Shown: positions 20,818 to 42,766, counted from the stretch's first letter. The stretch is 64,000 bases of DNA from Metridium senile (GCA_949775045.1 OX459105.1:7051069-7115068), one strand, 5' to 3'. Numbers and translations: made by a program. Notes: a model not told the origin generated them from the letters alone.

Positions 20818-20889
20818 GGTCCCATGGTGTAATGGTTAGCACTCTGGACTTTGAATCCAGTGATCCGAGTTCAAGTCTCGGTGGGACCT
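20818..20889 (+). tRNA. tRNA-Gln(TTG)
   Basis: Intact copy, anticodon loop CTTTGAA. Confidence 0.96.
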
Positions 20890-21173
20890 GTTTTGGACTG
20901 GCTTTGTTAGAACCGCTGACTATTTGTTTTGTTGCATCGTGATACATTAGACCACACCACCCGAACGATCAAGCCTCATCTACAACGTGATATGTTTCTG
21001 GATTCAAAACTTACTTGGCGTAGCTCACTCTATCGATTTGATTTTCCATTGCAAATCGATATAAAGAACAAACCTTTGATGAACTTGAGGATGTCACATG
21101 ACTTGGAAAAAATGAATAATTCTTAAAGTCATAAACTAACAAAAAGTGTAAAGTATTTGAATAAAATCATTCT

Positions 21174-21255
21174 CGACGAGGATGGGATTCGAACCCACGC
21201 GGGCAGAGCCCATTGGATTAGCAGTCCAACGCCTTAACCACTCGGCCACCTCGTC
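21174..21255 (-). tRNA. tRNA-Ser(GCT)
   Basis: Intact 82-nt copy with a long variable arm. Confidence 0.96.
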
Positions 21256-21741
21256 ACATGTCAGTACAAGTTACTGATCTTTTTTTAAGCTGTGACAAGT
21301 TAAAACAAACAGTTCAATACTAAGTACAAATCGACTCATTATTGATGGAGATGCTTACAACCAATATTTTCATGAAAATATTTAATGTTAGAATTTCTCA
21401 AAAGCAATTCTCCCATGGAGTTAAATTCAGCATTGTGGACTCTGAATCCAGTCATGATCCGATTTGATATCTCATTAATAATACAAAGCACTTATTTAAT
21501 GTAACAGTTCACTTTAAACTGCAGCACTATATTGCAGCTACATACATTTTATAATTATAACCTAACTTTATAATACAGAATTAAATTGTCCCAGTGTACA
21601 TGTCAGCAAGGTGGACTCTGAATCCGGCGATCGTGTTCAAGTTTCGATGGGACCTCAAGCGTTTTTGGACCTCAACTCTTAACAACGGCTATGGCAATGG
21701 CAGAATGCCTACAATACAACGGTAGTAATTCATCAGCAAAA

Positions 21742-21813
21742 GGTCCCATGGTGTAATGGTTAGCACTTTGGACTTTGAATCCAGCGATCCGAGTTCAAGT
21801 CTCGGTGGGACCT
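21742..21813 (+). tRNA. tRNA-Gln(TTG), anticodon-switched first-position gene
   Basis: It occupies the slot normally held by tRNA-Gln(CTG) and keeps that gene's TTGGA stem and CGATCC junction. The loop, however, reads CTTTGAA, so a single C-to-T change makes it TTG. Confidence 0.95.
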
Positions 21814-21904
21814 CAACACTTTTGGACGTCTTAACTAGACTTTGAACTCCCGTTAGAGCAATTTCAGAATGCATATCTTGACAACAAGTTATATATTAAT
21901 GAAT

Positions 21905-21976
21905 GGTCCCATGGTGTAATGGTTAGCACTCTGGACTTTGAATCCAGTGATCCGAGTTCAAGTCTCGGTGGGACCT
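21905..21976 (+). tRNA. tRNA-Gln(TTG)
   Basis: Intact copy, so this unit has two TTG genes. Confidence 0.96.
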
Positions 21977-22260
21977 GTTTTGGACTGGCTTTGTTAGAAC
22001 CGCTGACTATTTGTTTTGTTGCATCGTGATACATTAGACCACACCACCCGAACGATCAAGCCTCATCTACAACGTGATATGTTTCTGGATTCAAAACTTA
22101 CTTTGCGAAGCTCACTCTATCGATTTGATTTTCCATTGCAAATCGATATAAAGAACAAACCTTTGATGAACTTGAGGATGTCACATGACTTGGAAAAAAT
22201 GAATAATTCTTAAAGTCATAAACTAGCAAAAAGTGTAAAGTATTTGAAGAAAATCATTCT

Positions 22261-22342
22261 CGACGAGGATGGGATTCGAACCCACGCGGGCAGAGCCCAT
22301 TGGATTAGCAGTCCAACGCCTTAACCACTCGGCCACCTCGTC
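22261..22342 (-). tRNA. tRNA-Ser(GCT)
   Basis: Intact 82-nt copy. Confidence 0.96.
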
Positions 22343-22828
22343 ACATGTCAGTACAAGTTACTGATCTTTTTTTAAGCTGTGACAAGTTAAAACAAACAGT
22401 TCAATACTAAGTACAAATCGACTCATTATTGATGGAGATGCTTACAACCAATATTTTCATGAAAATATTTAATGTTAGAATTTCTCAAAAGCAATTCTCC
22501 CATGGAGTTAAATTCAGCATTGTGGACTCTGAATCCAGTCATGATCCGATTTGATATCTCATTAATAATACAAAGCACTTATTTAATGTAACAGTTCACT
22601 TTAAACTGCAGCACTATATTGCAGCTACATACATTTTATAATTATAACCTAACTTTATAATACAGAATTAAATTGTCCCAGTGTACATGTCAGCAAGGTG
22701 GACTCTGAATCCGGCGATCGTGTTCAAGTTTCGATGGGACCTCAAGCGTTTTTGGACCTCAACTCTTAACAACGGCTATGGCAATGGCAGAATGCCTACA
22801 ATACAACGGTAGTAATTCATCAGCAAAA

Positions 22829-22900
22829 GGTCCCATGGTGTAATGGTTAGCACTTTGGACTTTGAATCCAGCGATCCGAGTTCAAGTCTCGGTGGGACCT
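22829..22900 (+). tRNA. tRNA-Gln(TTG), anticodon-switched first-position gene
   Basis: Same C-to-T anticodon change as at 21742. The surrounding unit also shares its private variants (GGTGGACTCTG in relic 2, TTAACTAGAC), so the pair arose by unit duplication. Confidence 0.95.
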
Positions 22901-22991
22901 CAACACTTTTGGACGTCTTAACTAGACTTTGAACTCCCGTTAGAGCAATTTCAGAATGCATATCTTGACAACAAGTTATATATTAATGAAT

Positions 22992-23063
22992 GGTCCCATG
23001 GTGTAATGGTTAGCACTCTGGACTTTGAATCCAGTGATCCGAGTTCAAGTCTCGGTGGGACCT
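22992..23063 (+). tRNA. tRNA-Gln(TTG)
   Basis: Intact copy, anticodon loop CTTTGAA. Confidence 0.96.
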
Positions 23064-23347
23064 GTTTTGGACTGGCTTTGTTAGAACCGCTGACTATTTG
23101 TTTTGTTGCATCGTGATACATTAGACCACACCACCCGAACGATCAAGCCTCATCTACAACGTGATATGTTTCTGGATTCAAAACTTACTTTGCGAAGCTC
23201 ACTCTATCGATTTGATTTTCCATTGCAAATCGATATAAAGAACAAACCTTTGATGAACTTGAGGATGTCACATGACTTGGAAAAAATGAATAATTCTTAA
23301 AGTCATAAACTAGCAAAAAGTGTAAAGTATTTGAAGAAAATCATTCT

Positions 23348-23429
23348 CGACGAGGATGGGATTCGAACCCACGCGGGCAGAGCCCATTGGATTAGCAGTC
23401 CAACGCCTTAACCACTCGGCCACCTCGTC
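23348..23429 (-). tRNA. tRNA-Ser(GCT)
   Basis: Intact 82-nt copy. Confidence 0.96.
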
Positions 23430-23915
23430 ACATGTCAGTACAAGTTACTGATCTTTTTTTAAGCTGTGACATGTTAAAACAAACAGTTTAATACTAAGTA
23501 CAAATCGACTCATTATTGATGGAGATGCTTACAACCAATATTTTCATGAAAATATTTAATGTTAGAATTTCTCAAAAGCAATTCTCCCATGGAGTTAAAT
23601 TCAGCATTGTGGACTCTGAATCCAGTCATGATCCGATTTGATATCTCATTAATAATACAAAGCACTTATTTGATGTAACAGTTCACTTTAAACTGCAGCA
23701 CTATGTTGCAGCTACATACATTTTATCATTATAACCTAACTTTATAATACAGAATTAAATTGTCCCAGTGTACATGTCAGCAAGCTGGACTCTGGATCCG
23801 GCGATCGTGTTCAAGTTTCGATGGGACCTCAAGCGTTTTTGGACCTCAACTCTTAACAACGGCTATGGCAATGGCAGAATGCCTACAATACAACGGTAGT
23901 AATTCATCAGCAAAA

Positions 23916-23987
23916 GGTCCCATGGTGTAATGGTTAGCACTTTGGACTCTGAATCCAGCGATCCGAGTTCAAGTCTCGGTGGGACCT
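23916..23987 (+). tRNA. tRNA-Gln(CTG)
   Basis: Intact copy, anticodon loop back to CTCTGAA. Confidence 0.96.
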
Positions 23988-24078
23988 CAACACTTTTGGA
24001 CGTCTTAACTAAACTTTGAACTCCCGTTATAGCAATTTCAGAATGCATATCTTGACAACAAGTTATATATTAATGAAT

Positions 24079-24150
24079 GGTCCCATGGTGTAATGGTTAG
24101 CACTCTGGACTTTGAATCCAGTGATCCGAGTTCAAGTCTCGGTGGGACCT
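24079..24150 (+). tRNA. tRNA-Gln(TTG)
   Basis: Intact copy, anticodon loop CTTTGAA. Confidence 0.96.
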
Positions 24151-24434
24151 GTTTTGGACTGGCTTTGTTAGAACCGCTGACTATTTGTTTTGTTGCATCG
24201 TGATACATTAGACCACACCACCCGAACGATCAAGCCTCATCTACAACGTGATATGTTTCTGGATTCAAAACTTACTTTGCGTAGCTCACTCTATCGATTT
24301 GATTTTCCATTGCAAATCGATATAAAGAACAAACCTTTGATGAACTTGAGGATGTCACATGACTTGGAAAAAATGAATAATTCTTAAAGTCATGAACTAG
24401 CAAAAAGTGTAAAGTATTTGAATAAAATCATTCT

Positions 24435-24516
24435 CGACGAGGATGGGATTCGAACCCACGCGGGCAGAGCCCATTGGATTAGCAGTCCAACGCCTTAACC
24501 ACTCGGCCACCTCGTC
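24435..24516 (-). tRNA. tRNA-Ser(GCT)
   Basis: Intact 82-nt copy. Confidence 0.96.
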
Positions 24517-25002
24517 ACATGTCAGTACAAGTTACTGATCTTTTTTTAAGCTGTGACAAGTTAAAACAAACAGTTCAATACTAAGTACAAATCGACTCAT
24601 TATTGATGGAGATGCTTACAACCAATATTTTCATGAAAATATTTAATGTTAGAATTTCTCAAAAGCAATTCTCCCATGGAGTTAAATTCAGCATTGTGGA
24701 CTCTGAATCCAGTCATGATCCGATTTGATATCTCATTAATAATACAAAGCACTTATTTAATGTAACAGTTCACTTTAAACTGCAGCACTATGTTGCAGCT
24801 ACATACATTTTATCATTATAACCTAACTTTATAATACAGAATTAAATTGTCCCAGTGTACATGTCAGCAAGCTTGACTCTGAATCCGGCGATCGTGTTCA
24901 ATTTTCGATGGGACCTCAAGCGTTTTTGGACCTCAACTCTTAACAACGGCTATGGCAATGGCAGAATGCCTACAATACAACGGTAGTAATTCATCAGCAA
25001 AA

Positions 25003-25074
25003 GGTCCCATGGTGTAATGGTTAGCACTTTGGACTCTGAATCCAGCGATCCGAGTTCAAGTCTCGGTGGGACCT
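25003..25074 (+). tRNA. tRNA-Gln(CTG)
   Basis: Intact copy, anticodon loop CTCTGAA. Confidence 0.96.
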
Positions 25075-25165
25075 CAACACTTTTGGACGTCTTAACTAAA
25101 CTTTGAACTCCCGTTAGAGCAATTTCAGAATGCATATCTTGACAACAAGTTATATATTAATGAAT

Positions 25166-25237
25166 GGTCCCATGGTGTAATGGTTAGCACTCTGGACTTT
25201 GAATCCAGTGATCCGAGTTCAAGTCTCGGTGGGACCT
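25166..25237 (+). tRNA. tRNA-Gln(TTG)
   Basis: Intact copy, anticodon loop CTTTGAA. Confidence 0.96.
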
Positions 25238-25521
25238 GTTTTGGACTGGCTTTGTTAGAACCGCTGACTATTTGTTTTGTTGCATCGTGATACATTAGAC
25301 CACACCACCCGAACGATCAAGCCTCATCTACAACGTGATATGTTTCTGGATTCAAAACTTACTTGGCGTAGCTCACTCTATCGATTTGATTTTCCATTGC
25401 AAATCGATATAAAGAACAAACCTTTGATGAACTTGAGGATGTCACATGACTTGGAAAAAATGAATAATTCTTAAAGTCATAAACTAGCAAAAAGTGTAAA
25501 GTATTTGAAGAAAATCATTCT

Positions 25522-25603
25522 CGACGAGGATGGGATTCGAACCCACGCGGGCAGAGCCCATTGGATTAGCAGTCCAACGCCTTAACCACTCGGCCACCTC
25601 GTC
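25522..25603 (-). tRNA. tRNA-Ser(GCT)
   Basis: Intact 82-nt copy. Confidence 0.96.
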
Positions 25604-26089
25604 ACATGTCAGTACAAGTTACTGATCTTTTTTTAAGCAGTGACAAGTTAAAACAAACAGTTCAATACTAAGTACAAATCGACTCATTATTGATGGAGAT
25701 GCTTACAACCAATATTTTCATGAAAATATTTAATGTTAGAATTTCTCAAAAGCAATTCTCCCATGGAGTTAAATTCAGCATTGTGGACTCTAAATCCAGT
25801 CATGATCCGATTTGATATCTCATTAATAATACAAAGCACTTATTTAATGTAACAGTTCACTTTAAACTGCAGCACTATGTTGCAGCTACATACATTTTAT
25901 CATTATAACCTAACTTTATAATACAGAATTAAATTGTCCCAGTGTACATGTCAGCAAGCTGGACTCTGGATCCGGCGATCGTGTTCAAGTTTCGATGGGA
26001 CCTCAAGCGTTTTTGGACCTCAACTCTTAACAACGGCTATGGCAATGGCAGAATGCTTACAATACAACGGTAGTAATTCATCAGCAAAA

Positions 26090-26161
26090 GGTCCCATGGT
26101 GTAATGGTTAGCACTTTGGACTCTGAATCCAGCGATCCGAGTTCAAGTCTCGGTGGGACCT
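26090..26161 (+). tRNA. tRNA-Gln(CTG)
   Basis: Intact copy, anticodon loop CTCTGAA. Confidence 0.96.
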
Positions 26162-26252
26162 CAACACTTTTGGACGTCTTAACTAAACTTTGAACTCCCG
26201 TTAGAGCAATTTCAGAATGCATATCTTGACAACAAGTTATATATTAATGAAT

Positions 26253-26324
26253 GGTCCCATGGTGTAATGGTTAGCACTCTGGACTTTGAATCCAGTGATC
26301 CGAGTTCAAGTGTCGGTGGGACCT
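26253..26324 (+). tRNA. tRNA-Gln(TTG) with a T-stem mutation
   Basis: The T-arm reads CCGAG-TTCAAGT-GTCGG instead of CTCGG. The pair next to the T-loop becomes G-G, and the last base of the B-box region changes. It is otherwise intact but may be weakly expressed or unstable. Confidence 0.85.
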
Positions 26325-26608
26325 GTTTTGGACTGGCTTTGTTAGAACCGCTGACTATTTGTTTTGTTGCATCGTGATACATTAGACCACACCACCCGAA
26401 CGATCAAGCCTCATCTACAACGTGATATGTTTCTGGATTCAAAACTTACTTTGCGTAGCTCACTCTATCGATTTGATTTTCCATTGCAAATCGATATAAA
26501 GAACAAACCTTTGATGAACTTGAGGATGTCACATGACTTGGAAAAAATGAATAATTCTTAAAGTCATAAACTAACAAAAAGTGTAAAGTATTTGAATAAA
26601 ATCATTCT

Positions 26609-26690
26609 CGACGAGGATGGGATTCGAACCCACGCGGGCAGAGCCCATTGGATTAGCAGTCCAACGCCTTAACCACTCGGCCACCTCGTC
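26609..26690 (-). tRNA. tRNA-Ser(GCT)
   Basis: Intact 82-nt copy. Confidence 0.96.
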
Positions 26691-27176
26691 ACATGTCAGT
26701 ACAAGTTACTGATCTTTTTTTAAGCTGTGACAAGTTAAAACAAACAGTTCAATACTAAGTACAAATCGACTCATTATTGATGGAGATGCTTACAACCAAT
26801 ATTTTCATGAAAATATTTAATGTTAGAATTTCTCAAAAGCAATTCTCCCATGGAGTTAAATTCAGCATTGTGGACTCTAAATCCAGTCATGATCCGATTT
26901 GATATCTCATTAATAATACAAAGCACTTATTTAATGTAACAGTTCACTTTAAACTGCAGCACTATGTTGCAGCTACATACATTTTATCATTATAACCTAA
27001 CTTTATAATACAGAATTAAATTGTCCCAGTGTACATGTCAGCAAGCTGGACTCTGGATCCGGCGATCGTGTTCAAGTTTCGATGGGACCTCAAGCGTTTT
27101 TGGACCTCAACTCTTAACAACGGCTATGGCAATGGCAGAATGCTTACAATACAACGGTACTAATTCATCAGCAAAA

Positions 27177-27248
27177 GGTCCCATGGTGTAATGGTTAGCA
27201 CTTTGGACTCTGAATCCAGCGATCCGAGTTCAAGTCTCGGTGGGACCT
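27177..27248 (+). tRNA. tRNA-Gln(CTG)
   Basis: Intact copy, anticodon loop CTCTGAA. Confidence 0.96.
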
Positions 27249-27339
27249 CAACACTTTTGGACGTCTTAACTAAACTTTGAACTCCCGTTAGAGCAATTTC
27301 AGAATGCATATCTTGACAACAAGTTATATATTAATGAAT

Positions 27340-27411
27340 GGTCCCATGGTGTAATGGTTAGCACTCTGGACTTTGAATCCAGTGATCCGAGTTCAAGTCT
27401 CGGTGGGACCT
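27340..27411 (+). tRNA. tRNA-Gln(TTG)
   Basis: Intact copy, anticodon loop CTTTGAA. Confidence 0.96.
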
Positions 27412-27695
27412 GTTTTGGACTGGCTTTGTTAGAACCGCTGACTATTTGTTTTGTTGCATCGTGATACATTAGACCACACCACCCGAACGATCAAGCCTCA
27501 TCTACAACGTGATATGTTTCTGGATTCAAAACTTACTTTGCGTAGCTCACTCTATCGATTTGATTTTCCATTGCAAATCGATATAAAGAACAAACCTTTG
27601 ATGAACTTGAGGATGTCACATGACTTGGAAAAAATGAATAATTCTTAAAGTCATAAACTAGCAAAAAGTGTAAAGTATTTGAAGAAAATCATTCT

Positions 27696-27777
27696 CGACG
27701 AGGATGGGATTCGAACCCACGCGGGCAGAGCCCATTGGATTAGCAGTCCAACGCCTTAACCACTCGGCCACCTCGTC
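27696..27777 (-). tRNA. tRNA-Ser(GCT)
   Basis: Intact 82-nt copy. Confidence 0.96.
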
Positions 27778-28263
27778 ACATGTCAGTACAAGTTACTGAT
27801 CTTTTTTTAAGCTGTGACAAGTTAAAACAAACAGTTCAATACTAAGTACAAATCGACTCATTATTGATGGAGATGCTTACAACCAATATTTTCATGAAAA
27901 TATTTAATGTTAGAATTTCTCAAAAGCAATTCTCCCATGGAGTTAAATTCAGCATTGTGGACTCTAAATCCAGTCATGATCGGATTTGATATCTCATTAA
28001 TAATACAAAGCACTTATTTAATGTAACAGTTCACTTTAAACTGCAGCACTATGTTGCAGCTACATACATTTTATCATTATAACCTAACTTTATAATACAG
28101 AATTAAATTGTCCCAGTGTACATGTCAGCAAGCTGGACTCTGGATCCGGCGATCGTGTTCAAGTTTCGATGGGACCTCAAGCGTTTTTGGACCTCAACTC
28201 TTAACAACGGCTATGGCAATGGCAGAATGCCTACAATACAACGGTAGTAATTCATCAGCAAAA

Positions 28264-28335
28264 GGTCCCATGGTGTAATGGTTAGCACTTTGGACTCTGA
28301 ATCCAGCGATCCGAGTTCAAGTCTCGGTGGGACCT
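28264..28335 (+). tRNA. tRNA-Gln(CTG)
   Basis: Intact copy, anticodon loop CTCTGAA. Confidence 0.96.
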
Positions 28336-28426
28336 CAACACTTTTGGACGTCTTAACTAAACTTTGAACTCCCGTTAGAGCAATTTCAGAATGCATATCT
28401 TGACAACAAGTTATATATTAATGAAT

Positions 28427-28498
28427 GGTCCCATGGTGTAATGGTTAGCACTCTGGACTTTGAATCCAGTGATCCGAGTTCAAGTCTCGGTGGGACCT
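28427..28498 (+). tRNA. tRNA-Gln(TTG)
   Basis: Intact copy, anticodon loop CTTTGAA. Confidence 0.96.
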
Positions 28499-28782
28499 GT
28501 TTTGGACTGGCTTTGTTAGAACCGCTGACTATTTGTTTTGTTGCATCGTGATACATTAGACCACACCACCCGAACGATCAAGCCTCATCTACAACGTGAT
28601 ATGTTTCTGGATTCAAAACTTACTTTGTGTAGCTCACTCTATCGATTTGATTTTCCATTGCAAATCGATATAAAGAACAAACCTTTGATGAACTTGAGGA
28701 TGTCACATGACTTGGAAAAAATGAATAATTCTTAAAGTCATAAACTAGCAAAAAGTGTAAAGTATTTGAAGAAAATCATTCT

Positions 28783-28864
28783 CGACGAGGATGGGATTCG
28801 AACCCACGCGGGCAGAGCCCATTGGATTAGCAGTCCAACGCCTTAACCACTCGGCCACCTCGTC
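28783..28864 (-). tRNA. tRNA-Ser(GCT)
   Basis: Intact 82-nt copy, the last tRNA-Ser of the array. Confidence 0.96.
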
Positions 28865-29350
28865 ACATGTCAGTACAAGTTACTGATCTTTTTTTAAGCT
28901 GTGACAAGTTAAAACAAACAGTTCAATACTAAGTACAAATCGACTCATTATTGATGGAGATGCTTACAACCAATATTTTCATGAAAATATTTAATGTTAG
29001 AATTTCTCAAAAGCAATTCTCCCATGGAGTTAAATTCAGCATTGTGGACTCTCAATCCAGTCATGATCCGATTTGATATCTCATTAATAATACAAAGCAC
29101 TTATTTAATGTAACAGTTCACTTTAAACTGCAGCACTATGTTGCAGCTACATACATTTTATCATTATAACCTAACTTTATAATACAGAATTAAATTGTCC
29201 CAGTGTACATGTCAGCAAGCTGGACTCTGGATCCGGCGATCGTGTTCAAGTTTCGATGGGACCTCAAGCGTTTTTGGACCTCAACTCTTAACAACGGCTA
29301 TGGCAATGGCAGAATGCCTACAATACAACGGTAGTAATTCATCAGCAAAA

Positions 29351-29422
29351 GGTCCCATGGTGTAATGGTTAGCACTTTGGACTCTGAATCCAGCGATCCG
29401 AGTTCAAGTCTCGGTGGGACCT
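29351..29422 (+). tRNA. tRNA-Gln(CTG)
   Basis: Intact copy, anticodon loop CTCTGAA, in the last unit. Confidence 0.96.
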
Positions 29423-29513
29423 CAACACTTTTGGACGTCTTAACTAAACTTTGAACTCCCGTTATAGCAATTTCAGAATGCATATCTTGACAACAAGTTA
29501 TATATTAATGAAT

Positions 29514-29585
29514 GGTCCCATGGTGTAATGGTTAGCACTCTGGACTTTGAATCCAGTGATCCGAGTTCAAGTCTCGGTGGGACCT
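29514..29585 (+). tRNA. tRNA-Gln(TTG), last gene of the array
   Basis: Intact copy. The spacer after it diverges within about 15 bp from that of other units, marking the array edge. Confidence 0.96.
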
Positions 29586-29745
29586 GTTTTGGACTCGTTT
29601 GTTAGAACCGTTCATTATATGTTTTGTGAATTGCATCGTGATATGTTTCTTGATTCAATGCTTACTTGACGTAGTTCACTTTTTTTTCCATTGCAAATTT
29701 TTTTGGTGAATCAATTCATATCAAACTCATCCCATACAACTTGAT

Positions 29746-29781
29746 ACAACTTGATACAAGCAAATGCTTGTATCAAGTTGT
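29746..29781. repeat. Perfect 17-bp hairpin
   Basis: ACAACTTGATACAAGCA, a two-base AA loop, then its exact complement. No T-run follows, so it is a small palindrome rather than a clear terminator. Confidence 0.8.
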
Positions 29782-31754
29782 GAAGGTCACGCCACCCACA
29801 GCGTCTCACTGTGGAACACGCACATTTTGAAGCCTTTTGCTCATTTACTCAGATTATCAGTACAACACCTTAACTGTGATATTATTTTGAAAGTTTATTG
29901 AAGTTTTTCTTGACGATTACAGTGGCTATAGTGATTGTAAAGTGCTACTTATCGAAAATCACTTATGTTACTTGGTGAGGTATAATTTTACAACAAGACG
30001 CGTATTTATGGACGTTCGCAGGAAAATGCAAAATATTTCAAGTTGTCAATTTCTTTAGAATTTGCCAGTTGATAAAACTAAATTAGAGACATCAAATAAG
30101 CTTAAAAAAGTGGGGGTCACTGTCGTTGTGTTCGAGCAAAATGACCTCAAAGTCGGCAATTTTGGCATTTGTCGCAAGCTGCGTGAAGGAATGTCTTGGT
30201 GGCAAAAACAAAAAAGAAAATTAGTAAAAAATTCCAGTCATAATAACAGAAGGCCACAAAATGTTTTTGAAACTTATAATATTTGAAAATAAATAGATTT
30301 TTTGACACAAAACGTGAAAAAAGAGAAAAAGGCCGTACGTCTCAAATAAAATGGCTGCTTTTTTCGTTTTCGAGGGTCTAAAAGAAGTGGAAAAAGTCTA
30401 TTTTCCGTGTGATAAAAAATGTCATTTTCTTTTTTCAAAAACTAAGTGAAGACTTATTTTAAGTAGTTATTTCGATTTATAAGACAAAAAATTGGGGTCA
30501 CCGTTTTTTGTTTTTGTTTTGAGTTATTGCGCTTCAAGCACCCAAAATTGCCTCGCCTGCTTGTTTTTGTTTTAGAAACAAAATCACCCGGGTGTTTCTC
30601 GCCGCGCCTTGGTCGTGCGTAGTGACTGGAAGCAATGATGTGATACCCAATAGCGTTACAAGAACGATTTTCCCGACAATTTGAAATGTGTACTTTTTTG
30701 TAATAAAATGATAGATATTGATGCGGAATTCATTCTAAACATGAAATACATGTGGAATAATTATCAAATTAACACATCGCATGATCTCTTTGTAATAACA
30801 AAAATATTTTTTTGCACCAAGCTATAACATATATATGCAAATGAGTATAAAAAAAGTTTCTTCTATAATTATACAATTACGTTAAGAGCTAGCCTAACTT
30901 TTATGGTAGAAATATGTCAAACAATTAAACGACAAATTCATCCTGAAGTATTATAGAAATCAAGGCTTTGTAACTAGAGTAAATACATGAAATACGAAAT
31001 GTGAACAAAAATTGAATCCATTTTTTGACTTGTCCAATCTGTAAACAAAAAATTGAATTTTACACTGTTCCCGATCATCAAGGTCGATCAGCATCAAATT
31101 TGCACTAAGTTGTCGAAGGAAGATAAAGTAAAGTTCATGTTCCATCGAAATTTGACAACTGATAAACCAGTTTTAACACATTATTTTTAACAAATTTTAC
31201 TGATATCAGAAACTAACGCTAAATGGTTACACATAGTCGTGGGAAATAAAATCATCAAAAACAAATCTGTAAGACTCTCCTTTACTGATTTACCTCTACA
31301 AACGTATAGCTATTTGCATATATACTGAATATTAATCGCATTTTTGTTATAAAAGACCGCTAAGTAGGTGCAATATTGCAAAAACCGCTAAAGTCAGCAA
31401 ATAAATGTGACGGGTTACACACAAATGTACACTCCCCTTCATTTCTATGTATTCAAATTCATTCGTATAAACTTATACTCAGTACTATATTCTTTTACAT
31501 CAAGCAAAAACCATCCTCCCTTTTCACTATTAGTAGAAAAAAATCCTATTCTAGCAGCGCATCAATAATAAATATTTATTTTGAACACACGGCTAAATTT
31601 GATGTGCGTTCCACTTTATTGCTTCCAGTCAGTAGGATGCACGTGAACATTCCGCGCGAACGTCCTTAACAGTAACGTTTTAAATATATATTGATATATT
31701 AGATTGCTTTTATTTCTTTAATCTAAAAGCGCAACTCACCGAGGCATGCGCATA

Positions 31755-31845
31755 TAGCTACGCGCACGCTTCATTAGCATGTTATTTTTACATGCTCATT
31801 TGCATATCAAAAGTGATTTATGCGAAAACGTGCATGATTTATTTT
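31755..31845 (-). other. Noncoding block conserved with 14142-14216
   Basis: The minus strand reads ACGTTTTCGCATAA, then TCACTTTTGATATGCAAATG, then AAAATAACATGCTAATGAAG. This matches the gene A downstream block in order and relative orientation. Confidence 0.65.
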
Positions 31846-32435
31846 AAAACTCTTGTATAAGATAATGAAAGTGATCTCAAAGTTATGCCTGAGTTTTCTA
31901 ATGCTAAGATATATAAGTATATGTGTTTTTTTTTGTATTTTATGCCGAATGAATATAAACGTTTGAACACCAAGTAGGTAGGTAAATATTGTTTTGTAAA
32001 TATAGTACAAATAAATGCGACTAAATATGCTCTAAACTAGAATAAATATAGATATAAAGAAGAAAACATTGTTGAACGAATTACCCTACACCTAAAATAT
32101 ATAATAATATAATTAAGATATAATAATAGTATCTTCTAGAAGTTCTTAACGTTGAGGAATATATATTGAAAATAAGACATTAGAGCCGTTCTAGATGATT
32201 TAAAGTTTGAGTAAATATAGCTAAAACATGAGTAAAGATATCATGTTCATTGTTTTTGTTTGTTGGTAAATGGCAAAGTTCATAATCAGTTCCGGTTTGT
32301 TTCTTTATATTGACGTTTCTGGTTTTTAATTTGCCTAAGTAGTGGTCGAGTCGTTGCGTTCGTCGTAGTTGGTGCCTGTGGCGGCGTTATCTGCAGGGTT
32401 TACCGCAATCTGGGCAACTGTCTGTAATGACAGTG

Positions 32436-42653
<10,218 letters not shown>

Positions 42654-42745
42654 CACTCTGGACCACCAATTGCTCTTGAATGCAACACTAGAGTTACGCC
42701 TTAAATGATAGGGAACTCTAACCCAAGATTGTCGGGGGTAAACAG

Positions 42746-42766
42746 TTTTATATGGTTATGACGTCG
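42746..42766 (-). promoter_or_regulatory. TATA box and CRE-like site of receptor gene B
   Basis: On the minus strand, CGACGTCA is followed by CATATAAAA and then by sequence matching the gene A 5' region, about 95-110 bp before the ATG. It corresponds position by position with 2782-2803. Confidence 0.55.

Larger units (their letters stand above)
15540..29700. repeat. Tandem tRNA gene array, 1,087-bp units
   Basis: About twelve units, most exactly 1,087 bp apart. Each holds tRNA-Gln, tRNA-Gln (both +, 163 bp apart) and tRNA-Ser (-). Each also holds two decayed tRNA-Gln copies and the constant spacer words CTCTATCGATTTGATTTTCC and ATGAACTTGAGGATGTCACA. Spacing between tRNA-Ser genes is 1624, 1087, 1625 and then 1087 repeatedly. 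The longer spacings come from a 542-bp insertion. The segment 16261-18972 is repeated almost exactly at 18973 (2,712 bp). The first unit is degenerate, and homology fades after about 29,585. Confidence 0.97.
29701..32435. other. Region between the array and gene B, no gene seen
   Basis: AT-rich and without a supported gene. A perfect 17-bp hairpin lies at 29746-29781 and the conserved block at 31755-31845. The 74-codon frame at 30062 begins with TTG and shows no family resemblance. Confidence 0.5.

Noticed and set aside
16261..29483. Recurring 61-aa minus-strand frames (beginning MHSEIA) and 65-aa plus-strand frames (beginning MLHRDT), one per array unit
   Set aside because: The minus-strand frame reads straight through the antisense of tRNA-Gln (VPPRLELGSLDS), a known source of false protein entries. 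The plus-strand frame covers spacer, and its repetition only reflects the tandem array.
15540..29700. CRISPR array
   Set aside because: The repeats are 1,087 bp with tRNA genes, and the genome is eukaryotic.
30062..30286. 74-aa frame downstream of the array
   Set aside because: It starts with TTG, has no family resemblance, and lies in AT-rich intergenic sequence.
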